40,909 nucleotides of DNA from Lachnospiraceae bacterium (GCA_021153185.1 JAGKTY010000021.1:1-40909); one strand, 5' to 3'; counted from the stretch's first letter, positions 7,548 through 15,959 are shown. Notes: a model not told the origin generated them from the sequence alone. A program made the numbers and translations.

Positions 7548-8252
7548 ATGGTTTCGAAACAAAAAATCTTGATCGTCGATGACGATGAAAATATTGCAGA
7601 ACTGATTTCACTGTACTTAACCAAAGAGTGCTTTGAAACAAAAATTTGTCCGGACGGCGAATCAGCGCTGAAAGCAGTTCCGATATTTCAGCCGAATCTC
7701 ATATTGCTTGATTTGATGCTACCGGGCATTGATGGATATCAGGTCTGTCGCGAGGTTCGTTCCTCCAGCCAGATTCCTATCATCATGCTTTCCGCAAAGG
7801 GAGAAGTATTTGATAAAGTATTGGGGCTTGAACTTGGCGCTGACGATTACATGGAAAAACCGTTTGATACAAAAGAACTGATTGCCCGCGTAAAGGCCGT
7901 TCTCAGACGCTATAAAATGGCACCTGCGCAACCGGAGCCGGAACAGAGCAATGTCAAAATGGTTGAATACGAAAACCTGACAGTCAATCTGACCAATTAC
8001 TCTGTGACATTTCTTGGAAACATCATTGAAATGCCGCCAAAGGAACTGGAACTTCTCTATTTTCTCGCTTCGTCGCCGAATCAGGTTTTTACCAGAGAAC
8101 AGCTTCTCGACCAGATTTGGGGATACGAATATATCGGAGATACACGTACTGTCGACGTTCATATCAAGCGTCTTCGCGAGAAATTAACTGACCAACCGTC
8201 TTGGAGACTCTCGACCGTTTGGGGAATTGGCTATAAATTTGAGGTGAGATAA
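7548..8252 (+). CDS. OmpR/PhoB-family response regulator
   Basis: The 234-residue product has a receiver domain (about 5-120) with acidic residues D11-D13, the phosphoacceptor D55 (LILLDLMLPG) and the conserved lysine in DYMEKPFD, then a winged-helix DNA-binding domain (about 140-234; FTREQLLDQIWGYEY, RTVDVHIKRLREKL). AGGAGG (7535-7540) lies 7 nt before the ATG and overlaps the mutS2 stop codon. The stop overlaps the start of the kinase gene in TAATG, so regulator and kinase are translationally coupled and form a cognate pair. Target genes cannot be told from the sequence; cell-envelope control is common for this class. Confidence 0.95.
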   Translation: MVSKQKILIVDDDENIAELISLYLTKECFETKICPDGESALKAVPIFQPNLILLDLMLPGIDGYQVCREVRSSSQIPIIMLSAKGEVFDKVLGLELGADDYMEKPFDTKELIARVKAVLRRYKMAPAQPEPEQSNVKMVEYENLTVNLTNYSVTFLGNIIEMPPKELELLYFLASSPNQVFTREQLLDQIWGYEYIGDTRTVDVHIKRLREKLTDQPSWRLSTVWGIGYKFEVR

Positions 8253-9673
8253 TGCGTAAAACTTTATATTTAAAGTTTTTGCTCGCATATGTAATCTTTG
8301 GTGTTTTCGGTTTTTTGGTCGTTGCATTTATCTCTTCGGGATTGATGTATGAACATATGAAACGCGACACCGCCGTTGCCTATTATAAAGAAGCAACACA
8401 AATTTCCCAGACATATGCGACAGATTTGTACAACAACGCCATAACAATTGAAGCTGCTCACACACAGCTGAAGGCACTGGCAACCTATATGGATGCAACA
8501 ATTGAACTGATTAATCCATCAGGAACCATTGTCCTTTCATCAGAAAAACAACCCGACGTGAATCACCCGGTTGTTATTTCGGATTTTGATCCGACAGTCG
8601 TCAAAAATTCATATTATACCGTCGGTGATTTCTTCGGTCAATATGATGAGAAAATGCTTGCCGTTTTCTCACCAATCACGTCCGGTTACAAAATCAAGGG
8701 ATATGTCGTAATCCTAAGTCCGATTGCCAGATTATACGAGGAAAGTGACAATACACTTGGCGTTACGTACGTTACGTTAGTCATGCTGCTGTTTCTCAGT
8801 TCCATCTTTCTTTTCTTTTTTACGGAGTTCGTATATAGGCCGCTCCGCAAAATCATTAAGGCAACCGAACAATATGCGGCCGGCAATATGCACTATGAGT
8901 TAACCGCAGACAACAATGATGAGCTTGGCTATCTGGCCGGAACACTTGGTTATATGGCCGGGGAAATCGCTCGTTCGGAGGATACACAAAAAAAATTTGT
9001 TGCGAATGTTTCCCATGATTTCCGCTCTCCGCTTACCTCTATCAGAGGATACCTGGAGGCTATGCTTGACGGCACCATTCCGCCGGAGCTGCATGAGAAA
9101 TATTTGCAGGTTGTTCTCAATGAAACAAACCGTTTGACAAAGCTCACCAATAGTTTGCTTGAGCTAAATAATTTGAATATGAAGGATGTACATCTGGAAA
9201 AAACAGAATTCGACATTAACACCGTCATTCGAAACACCGTTGCAACCTTTGAAGGCACATGCGAGAAAAAACAGATTCATATGAAACTTATTTTAACCGG
9301 AGAAGAAATGCTTGTCAGAGCGGATATGAGCAAAATCCAGCAGGTGCTTTACAACCTGCTCGATAATGCCATCAAGTTTTCACACAGCAATTCGGATATT
9401 ATTATCGAAACACGTATCAAACACAGCAAACTTTTTGTTTCAGTCAAGGATAGTGGCATCGGCATTCCAAAAGAAAGTTTAAACCTCATTTTTGATCGTT
9501 TTTACAAGTCAGATTTATCGCGCGGAAAAGATAAAAAGGGCACAGGTCTCGGTCTTGCCATCACCAAGGAAATCATCCATTCTCATGGTGAAAACATCAA
9601 CGTTGTCAGCACGGAAGGTGTCGGAACCGAATTTACCTTTACCTTGCCGATTGTTGATACGGATGACATATAG
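8252..9673 (+). CDS. Transmembrane sensor histidine kinase
   Basis: The 473-residue product has a first membrane helix (about 7-30), an extracytoplasmic sensor domain (about 31-168), a second helix (about 170-192), HAMP (about 193-245), a HisKA dimerisation domain with phospho-acceptor H255 (NVSHDFRSPL), and a HATPase domain with N box (NLLDNAIKFS), G1 (DSGIGIP), F box (FDRFYKSD) and G2 (GTGLGLAI). All motifs needed for autophosphorylation are intact. It overlaps the regulator gene by one base and ends 10 bases before a strong terminator. Layout resembles the WalK/PhoR group, but no PAS domain is evident between HAMP and HisKA, and the ligand is unknown. Confidence 0.95.
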   Translation: MRKTLYLKFLLAYVIFGVFGFLVVAFISSGLMYEHMKRDTAVAYYKEATQISQTYATDLYNNAITIEAAHTQLKALATYMDATIELINPSGTIVLSSEKQPDVNHPVVISDFDPTVVKNSYYTVGDFFGQYDEKMLAVFSPITSGYKIKGYVVILSPIARLYEESDNTLGVTYVTLVMLLFLSSIFLFFFTEFVYRPLRKIIKATEQYAAGNMHYELTADNNDELGYLAGTLGYMAGEIARSEDTQKKFVANVSHDFRSPLTSIRGYLEAMLDGTIPPELHEKYLQVVLNETNRLTKLTNSLLELNNLNMKDVHLEKTEFDINTVIRNTVATFEGTCEKKQIHMKLILTGEEMLVRADMSKIQQVLYNLLDNAIKFSHSNSDIIIETRIKHSKLFVSVKDSGIGIPKESLNLIFDRFYKSDLSRGKDKKGTGLGLAITKEIIHSHGENINVVSTEGVGTEFTFTLPIVDTDDI

Positions 9674-9682
9674 CATACTTAC

Positions 9683-9722
9683 AAAAGTAAGCGGATAGCC
9701 AAGTTGCTATCCGCTTACTTTT
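9683..9722. terminator. Bidirectional terminator between the kinase and the GNAT gene
   Basis: A 17-bp perfect stem is formed by 9683-9699 and 9706-9722 (core GTAAGCGGATAGC / GCTATCCGCTTAC) with the 6-base loop CAAGTT. It has A-rich and T-rich edges on both sides and sits between two convergent genes, so it can serve both strands. Confidence 0.85.
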
Positions 9723-9723
9723 A

Positions 9724-10479
9724 TCAATCAGATGAAATCTTTTCCGTGTAAAGCTCGGCCCAGGCAGGTAAAAATCCCGATTGTACAGCGACCTTCTGGC
9801 TTTTCATATGGGAATGCGCCGTTCCATAAAATGGCAGCTTCCCACGCCTTAAAATTTCACGTTTTAATAACGTAACGACATACGTGCCATATCCGTTACC
9901 TTCTGCTAACACATTGATTCCGACCTGCCACATCATCTCGCTATCACGGCTTGCCCCGGCAATCGCAAGCACCTGCTCGCCTTGCATTGCCATAACAGCG
10001 AGCACATCCGGACATTCCGGAATAAAGCCCAGTGCCTCTTTATACGGATTATTCTCCCTGAACTGTTCGATTTCCTCTTGTTCAAACCATTTGACGGTGA
10101 TTCCATCATGTGGTGGTCTTGCATCAAACATCTCTCTGCCGCCCGGCAAATAGAACTGGTGTGTACTTGCTATTTTATGACCGTGACTGCGAAGCATTTG
10201 TTCCAGATTGTAGAGCGGGTCACTTTCAAAAAACCAGGCACCGGATTCATTTTGCAAAAGCGCTCTGCACGCTTCGTACAATTCCTCCTCGGCACTTACA
10301 ATCAACTTGCCATTTACACATACAAGCTTCATCGCACAGTCGTCTCCGCGGAAGATACGTCTGCCTTCGCGATATTCTTTTTTCGTAAACACATTGTCTT
10401 TTGATGCAATATCCCCGGCACAGCAACTGTAGTCGCATGCCAATTGTTCATAAAATATCTCTTTTTGCTTTGCTTCCAT
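9724..10479 (-). CDS. GNAT-family N-acetyltransferase
   Basis: The 251-residue product has a C-terminal GNAT fold (about 125-250) with the acetyl-CoA-binding region INVLAEGNGYGTYVVTLLKREILRRGK and a following YGTAHSHMKSQKVAVQSGF segment typical of beta-strand 6/7 in these enzymes. The N-terminal 110 residues contain several cysteines (CDYSCCAGD) and resemble the non-catalytic half of two-domain GNAT proteins. The acceptor substrate is unknown. The start at 10479 is preferred because GGGAG lies 5-6 nt upstream; 10521 and 10491 are also open. It lies just beyond the transketolase terminator and no promoter is obvious, so read-through is possible. Confidence 0.8.
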   Translation of the reverse strand: MEAKQKEIFYEQLACDYSCCAGDIASKDNVFTKKEYREGRRIFRGDDCAMKLVCVNGKLIVSAEEELYEACRALLQNESGAWFFESDPLYNLEQMLRSHGHKIASTHQFYLPGGREMFDARPPHDGITVKWFEQEEIEQFRENNPYKEALGFIPECPDVLAVMAMQGEQVLAIAGASRDSEMMWQVGINVLAEGNGYGTYVVTLLKREILRRGKLPFYGTAHSHMKSQKVAVQSGFLPAWAELYTEKISSD

Positions 10480-10503
10480 TTCTACTCCCATTCGCCATAG
10501 CTC

Positions 10504-10538
10504 AAAAAGCAAAAGGCCCACCCGACAGGATGAGCCTT
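10504..10538 (-). terminator. Terminator of the transketolase operon
   Basis: On the minus strand AAGGCTCATCC and GGGTGGGCCTT pair over 11 bases (two G-U) around the loop TGTC, followed by TTGCTTTTTG. It lies 20 bases after the transketolase stop codon. Confidence 0.8.
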
Positions 10539-10557
10539 CTTACCATAATCATAAAAA

Positions 10558-11499
10558 CTAACCTAAGAATTCTTTTGTCTTTGCGTAAACACCATCACCG
10601 TCTAATCCGTATTTGGCAACAAGTGCTGTTGCAGGACCTGATTCTCCAAACTGGTCATTCATACCAATCTTGCAAACCGGTGTCGGACATTTCTCAGCAA
10701 GAAGGTCACAGACTGCACTGCCAAGACCGCCAATCACTGAATGCTCTTCCACTGTGACAACCTTGCCTGTCTTCTTTGCACTTGCAAGCACAAGCTCATT
10801 ATCAAGCGGTTTGATTGTGTGGATATTGATAACCTCTGCTGAAACGCCGTCTGCTGCAAGCTTCTCAGCCGCCTTTAAGGCACTGTCAACACAGATTCCT
10901 GATGCGATAATTGTGACATCCGTTCCTTCTTTTAGGGTGACACCTTTTCCAATCTCGAATTTGTAATCCGGTGTATCGTTAATAACCGGAACAGCTGCAC
11001 GTCCAAATCGGAGGTAAACCGGACCATCCATCTCAATTGCTGCTCTGACAGCGGCTCTTGCTTCGATATCGTCAGACGGAACAATTACTGTCATACCCGG
11101 AATCGTACGCATGAGTGCGACATCCTCATTACACTGGTGTGTTGCACCATCTTCACCAACTGTGATACCTGCATGTGTTGCACCGATTTTGACATTGAGA
11201 TGTGGGTACGCAATAGAGTTACGAACCTGCTCAAAGTTACGTCCTGCTGCAAACATTGCAAACGAACTGATAAACGGAATCTTTCCGCAGGTTGCAAGAC
11301 CTGCAGCAATACCCGTCATATTACACTCTGCGATTCCGCAATCAATAAACCGATCCGGAAATGCTTTCTTAAAAATACCTGTTTTTGTCGCACCTGCAAG
11401 GTCCGCATCTAAAACGACAAGCTGTGGAAACTGCGCACCGCATTCTGCAAGCGCATTACCGTAACTTTCTCTTGTTGCGATTTTTTTAACGTCTGCCAT
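10558..11499 (-). CDS. Transketolase, C-terminal subunit (split type)
   Basis: The 313-residue product corresponds to the pyrimidine-binding and C-terminal domains of transketolase. Visible family features are FIDCGIAECNMTGIAAGLA with the glutamate that activates thiamine diphosphate, the ATHAGITVGEDGATHQ segment that lines the active site, and a C-terminal transketolase domain (about 190-313; TVEEHSVIGGLGSAV). Together with the subunit encoded upstream it moves two-carbon units between sugar phosphates in the non-oxidative pentose phosphate pathway. Stop and start of the two genes overlap by one base. The split form is usual in Clostridia. A 1-deoxyxylulose-5-phosphate synthase is excluded by the two-gene arrangement and lengths. 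Confidence 0.93.
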   Translation of the reverse strand: MADVKKIATRESYGNALAECGAQFPQLVVLDADLAGATKTGIFKKAFPDRFIDCGIAECNMTGIAAGLATCGKIPFISSFAMFAAGRNFEQVRNSIAYPHLNVKIGATHAGITVGEDGATHQCNEDVALMRTIPGMTVIVPSDDIEARAAVRAAIEMDGPVYLRFGRAAVPVINDTPDYKFEIGKGVTLKEGTDVTIIASGICVDSALKAAEKLAADGVSAEVINIHTIKPLDNELVLASAKKTGKVVTVEEHSVIGGLGSAVCDLLAEKCPTPVCKIGMNDQFGESGPATALVAKYGLDGDGVYAKTKEFLG

Positions 11500-12341
11500 T
11501 AGTTTGCGCCTCCTTCCAACTGTGCCGAAATGTTGTCTAAATCTTTCATTGCAATCTGATACTCTTCATCATTTGGCGCTTTTCCATGCCATCCGGCATT
11601 GTTCTCCATGAACGAAACGCCTTTTCCTTTCACACTCTTCATGATGATTGCCGTCGGCATGCCTTTTGTTGCTTTTGCTTCTTCCATCGCACTGCGAATC
11701 TCATCAAAGTTGTGTGCGTCAATATTAATCACATGAAAGTTAAATGCCTCAAACTTTTTATCAATTGGATATGGTGAACATACATCTTCAATCTTACCGT
11801 CAATCTGAAGGCCATTGTTATCGACAATCACAACAAGGTTATCAAGCTTACGGTCGCCTGCGAACATTGCAGCCTCCCAAACCTGACCTTCCTGAATCTC
11901 TCCATCTCCGAGCAATGTATATACTCTGTAGTCCTTCTGATCCATCTTTCCTGCGAGCGCCATACCGACTGCTGCAGAAATACCCTGTCCCAAAGAACCT
12001 GATGACATATCAACACCCGGTGTCTCCTGCATACATGGATGTCCCTGCAAATATGATCCGAGATGACGAAGTGTCTTCAGATCTTCAACCGGGAAATATC
12101 CGCGGTTTGCAAGTGCAGAATAAAGACCCGGTGCAGTATGACCTTTCGATAATACAAAACGATCTCTATCTGCTTTTTTAGGATCTTTTGGATCAATGTT
12201 CATTTCTTCAAAATAAAGATACGTAAACATATCAGCAGCTGATAACGATCCGCCCGGATGTCCGGCTTTTGCATGATAAACAGCTGTCACAATACCTTTA
12301 CGAACTTCGTTTGCGGTTTTCTGAAGTTCTAAGTTGGTCAT
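11499..12341 (-). CDS. Transketolase, N-terminal (thiamine diphosphate-binding) subunit
   Basis: The 280-residue product is the thiamine diphosphate/magnesium-binding half of transketolase. It shows the H-GHPGGSLSAAD segment near the N-terminus and the cofactor motif GDGEIQEGQVWEA, with the closing NN of the GDG-x(~26)-NN motif in VVIVDNNGLQIDG. GGAGG lies 6 nt before the ATG. It is first in a two-gene operon with its own promoter and is separated from the SRP RNA gene by that gene's terminator. Confidence 0.94.
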   Translation of the reverse strand: MTNLELQKTANEVRKGIVTAVYHAKAGHPGGSLSAADMFTYLYFEEMNIDPKDPKKADRDRFVLSKGHTAPGLYSALANRGYFPVEDLKTLRHLGSYLQGHPCMQETPGVDMSSGSLGQGISAAVGMALAGKMDQKDYRVYTLLGDGEIQEGQVWEAAMFAGDRKLDNLVVIVDNNGLQIDGKIEDVCSPYPIDKKFEAFNFHVINIDAHNFDEIRSAMEEAKATKGMPTAIIMKSVKGKGVSFMENNAGWHGKAPNDEEYQIAMKDLDNISAQLEGGAN

Positions 12342-12390
12342 TTGTTTTCCTCCGAATCTTAATGTTATTGATTAAATTTTCGATAAATTT

Positions 12391-12418
12391 ATCATACCAT
12401 ACCTATTTCTTTTTGCAA
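12391..12418 (-). promoter_or_regulatory. Promoter of the transketolase operon
   Basis: On the minus strand TTGCAA (12418-12413) and TATGAT (12396-12391) are 16 bases apart. The predicted transcript starts about 43 bases before the start codon. Confidence 0.5.
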
Positions 12419-12467
12419 GTGCATCATAGAAATGCGTAAATGGTTGATAAAAAATTGAACTTTGCAT

Positions 12468-12490
12468 AAAAAAAGAGCCCGAAGGCTTTT
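12468..12490 (-). terminator. Terminator of the SRP RNA gene
   Basis: On the minus strand AGCC-TTCG-GGCT forms a short hairpin with a UUCG tetraloop, followed by a run of seven T. It lies directly after the 3' end of the SRP RNA. Confidence 0.85.
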
Positions 12491-12493
12491 ATA

Positions 12494-12757
12494 ACCGCGC
12501 GGCTTGCGTCGAACCTAGCCCATATACGTTACCTGTGTAGTTAACTCAGCCCAGGCACCCTCACGGCACATAGGAGCTTCCACTTAGTGCTGCTTTGTTC
12601 CCAACCTGACACGGTTCGTGGATTCCCATTGCGCAAGACCCAGACATCAACGCCACTTGCACAGGGCAGCTATACAGGAAACGGCCCTCGGCAAACCATC
12701 ACTCCTACTAGAGCGGATTGTAGGTACAGGACGCCGCTACTTCCCCAGCTGCGCGGT
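12494..12757 (-). ncRNA. ffs: Signal recognition particle RNA, long (Bacillus/Clostridium) form
   Basis: About 264 nt. The universally conserved SRP domain is at 12589-12610: CAGG, then TTG-GGAA-CAA (a GGAA tetraloop closed by three pairs), then AGCAGC. The ends pair with each other: ACCGCGC at the 5' end (12757-12751) with GCGCGGT at the 3' end (12500-12494), as in the closed rod of the long Gram-positive form with an Alu-like part. With Ffh it directs ribosomes making membrane proteins to the membrane. A perfect promoter predicts a start at 12757, and a terminator follows the 3' end. Position after tadA is the Firmicute order (tadA-scr-dnaX), although dnaX does not follow here. Confidence 0.93.
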
Positions 12758-12763
12758 ATTTAA

Positions 12764-12792
12764 AGTATATCTGTTTTTAATCGCATTGTCAA
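12764..12792 (-). promoter_or_regulatory. Consensus promoter of the SRP RNA gene
   Basis: On the minus strand TTGACA (12792-12787) and TATACT (12769-12764) are 17 bases apart, the predicted start falling at 12757 where the terminal helix begins. The -35 box overlaps the tadA stop codon. Confidence 0.85.
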
Positions 12793-13307
12793 CGCCCTCT
12801 CATCTTCGCAAAGAACGACGTCAGCAGCCCGGCGCATTGTTCCCTTAATATGTCTTTCACAACAAACACCTGATGATTAAACGCTTCCATTTGAAGCAGG
12901 TTAATGACAGACCCGGCGCATCCTGATTTGGGACTCATGCACCCGATGACAACCTCCGACACCCTCGCCTGCACAATGGCTCCGGCACACATCTGGCATG
13001 GCTCAAGCGTCACATACAAGCTGCATCCCTCAAGCCTCCAGTCGCCAAGCTTTTTTTCCGCCTTTTTGATTGCCAGTATTTCTGCATGTGCAAGTGCGCT
13101 TTTGTCCGTATTGCGGCGATTGTAGCCTCTCGCAATGATCTGACCGTCTTTTACAATGACGCAGCCGATTGGCACTTCATCCAGCTTTTCTGCCTTTTGG
13201 GCCTGCTTAATTGCCTCTTTCATAAACCGCTCATGTGTCGATTCTCTTGGCTTCATCTGTCTGAGTTCCGCTTTGATTTGTCTTGCACTTTTTCTTTGCT
13301 CTGTCAC
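12789..13307 (-). CDS. tadA: tRNA-specific adenosine deaminase TadA
   Basis: TadA converts adenosine 34 to inosine in the anticodon of tRNA-Arg(ACG). The 172-residue product has the zinc-dependent deaminase motifs HAE (ALAHAEILAI) and PCxxC (LEPCQMCAGAI), with the catalytic glutamate in HAE. The open frame begins with a GTG at 13307, preceded by a GGATGG-like sequence 4 nt upstream; this gives about 28 extra basic residues before the usual N-terminus (ERFMKEAIKQAQKA), and ATG codons at 13256 or 13223 are alternatives without a visible ribosome binding site. Guanine or cytidine deaminases of the same fold are less likely given the tRNA-binding C-terminal segment FFAKMRGR and the SRP RNA neighbour. 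Confidence 0.9.
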   Translation of the reverse strand: MTEQRKSARQIKAELRQMKPRESTHERFMKEAIKQAQKAEKLDEVPIGCVIVKDGQIIARGYNRRNTDKSALAHAEILAIKKAEKKLGDWRLEGCSLYVTLEPCQMCAGAIVQARVSEVVIGCMSPKSGCAGSVINLLQMEAFNHQVFVVKDILREQCAGLLTSFFAKMRGR

Positions 13308-13447
13308 GTTTCCATCCCTTGTACTTTTGTCTATCTTGTACTATCATTGTTTTAATCGGATTACTTTGAAGCAACCTTCTGTTTTGATTGTTCCTTCATT
13401 ATATGGGATTCCTTATGTATTTTCAAGCATTGTAAAGGAGCTATTTT

Positions 13448-14155
13448 ATGCTACCGATTACCGGACTTCAAAAAACAACCTTACTGGATTACCCAGGCGT
13501 ACTGGCAAGCACGATCTTTCTTGGCGGCTGTAATTTCCGCTGCACCTTTTGCCATAACAGCCAGTTTCTTGCGCTATCCGATAACGTACCGCTTCTTTCC
13601 GAAGAGGAAGTGCTGTCACACCTGACCAAACGGGCTTCCGTATTAAAGGGCGTCTGCATCACCGGCGGCGAAGCGACATTATATCCTGCGCTTCCTGCTT
13701 TTATCAGGGAAATCAAAGCACTTGGATATCTCGTCAAGCTTGATACCAACGGAACCAATCCATCCATACTTAAGGCGCTTATTGCAGATAAGCTGCTCGA
13801 TTATATTGCCATGGATATTAAGGCAGATACGGCGCATTATCATTCCATTTGCGGCTTTTCGGATTCGTTGGTTTTTTCCCCGTATTTATCTGCCATTCGG
13901 GAAAGTATTTCCATCACGAAGCAATCCGGCATTCCTTACGAATTCCGCACCACTGTATGTGACGGATTTCACACAGAAGAAATGCTCCTTGGCATATGCC
14001 AATTGACAGGCGGCGGTCAAACGTTTGCCATTCAAAATTTTAAGGACAGTACATTTGTCCCGGATCACACACTTGGCAGTTTTTCAGATGTTATGCTGAA
14101 AAAATTTGAGACAATCTGTATCCCTTATTTTGACTCGGTTATCCTTCGCACATAA
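13448..14155 (+). CDS. Radical SAM activating protein, anaerobic ribonucleotide reductase type (NrdG2-like)
   Basis: The 235-residue product has the radical SAM cysteine motif C28-x3-C32-x2-C35 (GGCNFRCTFCHN) followed by the GGE-like SAM-binding segment CITGGEATLYP and DTNGTNP. The N-terminal MLPITGLQKTTLLDYPG is typical of the anaerobic ribonucleoside-triphosphate reductase activating protein family, which installs a glycyl radical on the class III reductase NrdD. No nrdD is in the window, so it acts on a partner encoded elsewhere or has another glycyl-radical target. GGAG lies about 7 nt before the ATG. Its 3' end overlaps the convergent gene on the other strand by 31 bases. Confidence 0.85.
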   Translation: MLPITGLQKTTLLDYPGVLASTIFLGGCNFRCTFCHNSQFLALSDNVPLLSEEEVLSHLTKRASVLKGVCITGGEATLYPALPAFIREIKALGYLVKLDTNGTNPSILKALIADKLLDYIAMDIKADTAHYHSICGFSDSLVFSPYLSAIRESISITKQSGIPYEFRTTVCDGFHTEEMLLGICQLTGGGQTFAIQNFKDSTFVPDHTLGSFSDVMLKKFETICIPYFDSVILRT

Positions 14156-14757
14156 TAACCGTAATCGCCGTCCTGAAAAGTCCGATCATTTTGCGAAAAA
14201 TCATCATCTGTCATATTGATTTGTTTTGCTAACACAAACGTATCAAATCCAAACATTGCTGCCACTTGTTTTTCGCGCTCATAATAATTTCCCGGCACAC
14301 CAAGCAAGTTCTTTGAGACCAGTACATGGCCATAATTATAAAAACCATGTAACAAAAACGTATTTTGCCTGAAACTATCCCACTGTTCATTTATGTTTTT
14401 CAGTTCAAACAAATCTGTGATTTGCCGGGCCTGTTCTTTTTTCTCTTTCGTCTTCTCTTCCTCTGACTCATTGACAGCTTCTGCTTGTTCGTTCCCCTGT
14501 TCCTTTGACGATGCTTCTACCGTACTTTGTTGCTGTTTTTGCACAATCTCCTTTGTTTTGTCGCTTCCAATTTTTAGATTTCCGATTTCGATAAACGTTC
14601 GTTTATTTTCATCTAATTGTAGTTGCTTTTCATCTACTGTAACGTCAATCTGCATGCTGAGCTGTCCTTTTTTTAATTGTACCTTACATACACCGATTGT
14701 TTTTGCATACACTCCATCGTTCAAATTATATAGGTAAAGAATTTCGGACAAAAACAA
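14125..14757 (-). CDS. Uncharacterised Lachnospiraceae-type protein, TTG start
   Basis: I cannot assign a function. The 210-residue product has an N-terminal part of beta-rich character (about 1-65), a low-complexity Glu/Lys/Gln-rich linker (about 70-110) and a conserved-looking C-terminal domain (about 120-210) with LLHGFYNYGHVLV and LGVPGNYYEREKQVAAMFGF, a pattern I associate with a domain of unknown function (DUF6128-like) frequent in Lachnospiraceae. No signal peptide or membrane helix is seen. The start is a TTG at 14757 with AGGAGG 8 nt upstream; no ATG is available in that region. Its last 31 bases overlap the 3' end of the convergent radical SAM gene, so no terminator separates them. 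Confidence 0.75.
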   Translation of the reverse strand: MFLSEILYLYNLNDGVYAKTIGVCKVQLKKGQLSMQIDVTVDEKQLQLDENKRTFIEIGNLKIGSDKTKEIVQKQQQSTVEASSKEQGNEQAEAVNESEEEKTKEKKEQARQITDLFELKNINEQWDSFRQNTFLLHGFYNYGHVLVSKNLLGVPGNYYEREKQVAAMFGFDTFVLAKQINMTDDDFSQNDRTFQDGDYGYYVRRITESK

Positions 14758-14824
14758 AACCCCTTCCTCCTGTAAAAGTAGTTTGTCCTTACTTTATATG
14801 AGAGAAAGAGGCTTTTCATTCCTA

Positions 14825-15907
14825 TCAAAATGGTTGCGAATCAATCCAATTCATATAGCTCACAACCATCAGTGCTATTTTTAGTGTAAGCGCATCATCA
14901 AACACACGTATATCGAGGTTTGTGGCTTTTTGGAGCTTCTCTAACCGGTATAACAGCGTATTGCGGTGTACATAGAGCTGTCTTGCCGTTTCCGATACAT
15001 TTAAGTTGTTTTCCAAAAAGGTATTGACGGTGACAAGTGTCTCCTCATCAAGCTCTTGAGGGATTTCCTGCCCGAAGATTTCTTCAATAAACATCTTACA
15101 AAGGTTAACCGGAAGCTGGTATATCAGTCGGCCGATTCCTAATGTATTGTATCCCACAATCGATTTGTCGGCATAAAAAATCTTTCCGACATCAAGTGCC
15201 ATTTTTGCTTCCTTATAGCTCTTTGATACATCCTTCAGTTCAGAGATGATTGTTCCGAAAGCAACTTGAACCTTGAGCATTGCTTCTGTGTTGATCATAT
15301 CCACAATCGTATGGGCAATCGCCTCAACTTCCTCATAACCGTCCTGTTCATCAAGCTGCTTGATCAGAATAATATTTTTTTCCTCAACCGCTGTGACAAC
15401 ATCTCCTGACTGGGCCAAAAAGAGACTTTTTAACATCTCCATTACGCCGCTTTCTTTGTCGTATTGCGCTTCAATGAGATATACAACACGCTTATGCTCT
15501 ATATCCAAATGCAGTTTTTTGGCACGGTTATAGACATCAAATAACAATAAATTATCCAGTAACAGATTTTGGAAAAAATTATTTCTGTCGAATTTTTCTT
15601 TATAGGCAACGATCAAGTTTTGTAATTCACTTACAACAATTTTTGCAAAAATATAAGCCTCTTTCGACTCCTGACAGATGACGATATAAACAGGCTCGCC
15701 GTCATCATATACCTTAATATAATGATATCCGCCGATATTCTGCGAATCTGCTTTGGATTCTACAAATTCCTCAATGCGCTCTTTCTCAATCACCATCTGC
15801 TCGGTTGTCGCAATAACCTTGCCGACTACGTCTACTACTGTAAAATCAACCTTGGTTATATTTTTTAAATCATCAATCGTTGTCTGGATTACTTGACTTG
15901 ATAACAT
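14825..15907 (-). CDS. CdaR/PucR-family transcriptional regulator
   Basis: The 360-residue product has an N-terminal sensor region (about 1-110; VVDVVGKVIATTE), a GGDEF-like middle domain typical of CdaR proteins (about 130-280) and a C-terminal PucR-type helix-turn-helix (about 295-355; ENNLNVSETARQLYVHRNTLLYRLEKL). Family members sense sugar acids or related metabolites and activate uptake and breakdown genes. AGAGGA lies 7 nt before the ATG at 15907; a longer frame to 15946 overlaps the terminator region. It is directly downstream of the ugpC-type ATPase, with a terminator between, a pairing that suggests control of carbohydrate uptake. Confidence 0.87.
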   Translation of the reverse strand: MLSSQVIQTTIDDLKNITKVDFTVVDVVGKVIATTEQMVIEKERIEEFVESKADSQNIGGYHYIKVYDDGEPVYIVICQESKEAYIFAKIVVSELQNLIVAYKEKFDRNNFFQNLLLDNLLLFDVYNRAKKLHLDIEHKRVVYLIEAQYDKESGVMEMLKSLFLAQSGDVVTAVEEKNIILIKQLDEQDGYEEVEAIAHTIVDMINTEAMLKVQVAFGTIISELKDVSKSYKEAKMALDVGKIFYADKSIVGYNTLGIGRLIYQLPVNLCKMFIEEIFGQEIPQELDEETLVTVNTFLENNLNVSETARQLYVHRNTLLYRLEKLQKATNLDIRVFDDALTLKIALMVVSYMNWIDSQPF

Positions 15908-15959
15908 ATACAAATCCTCTTTCTGTACCTTATAAACTGATTGCAAAATTTCCTATATG

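Noticed and set aside
12618..12848. 76-codon plus-strand frame in the SRP RNA region
   Set aside because: It overlaps the SRP RNA on the opposite strand and the tadA end and has no start signals.
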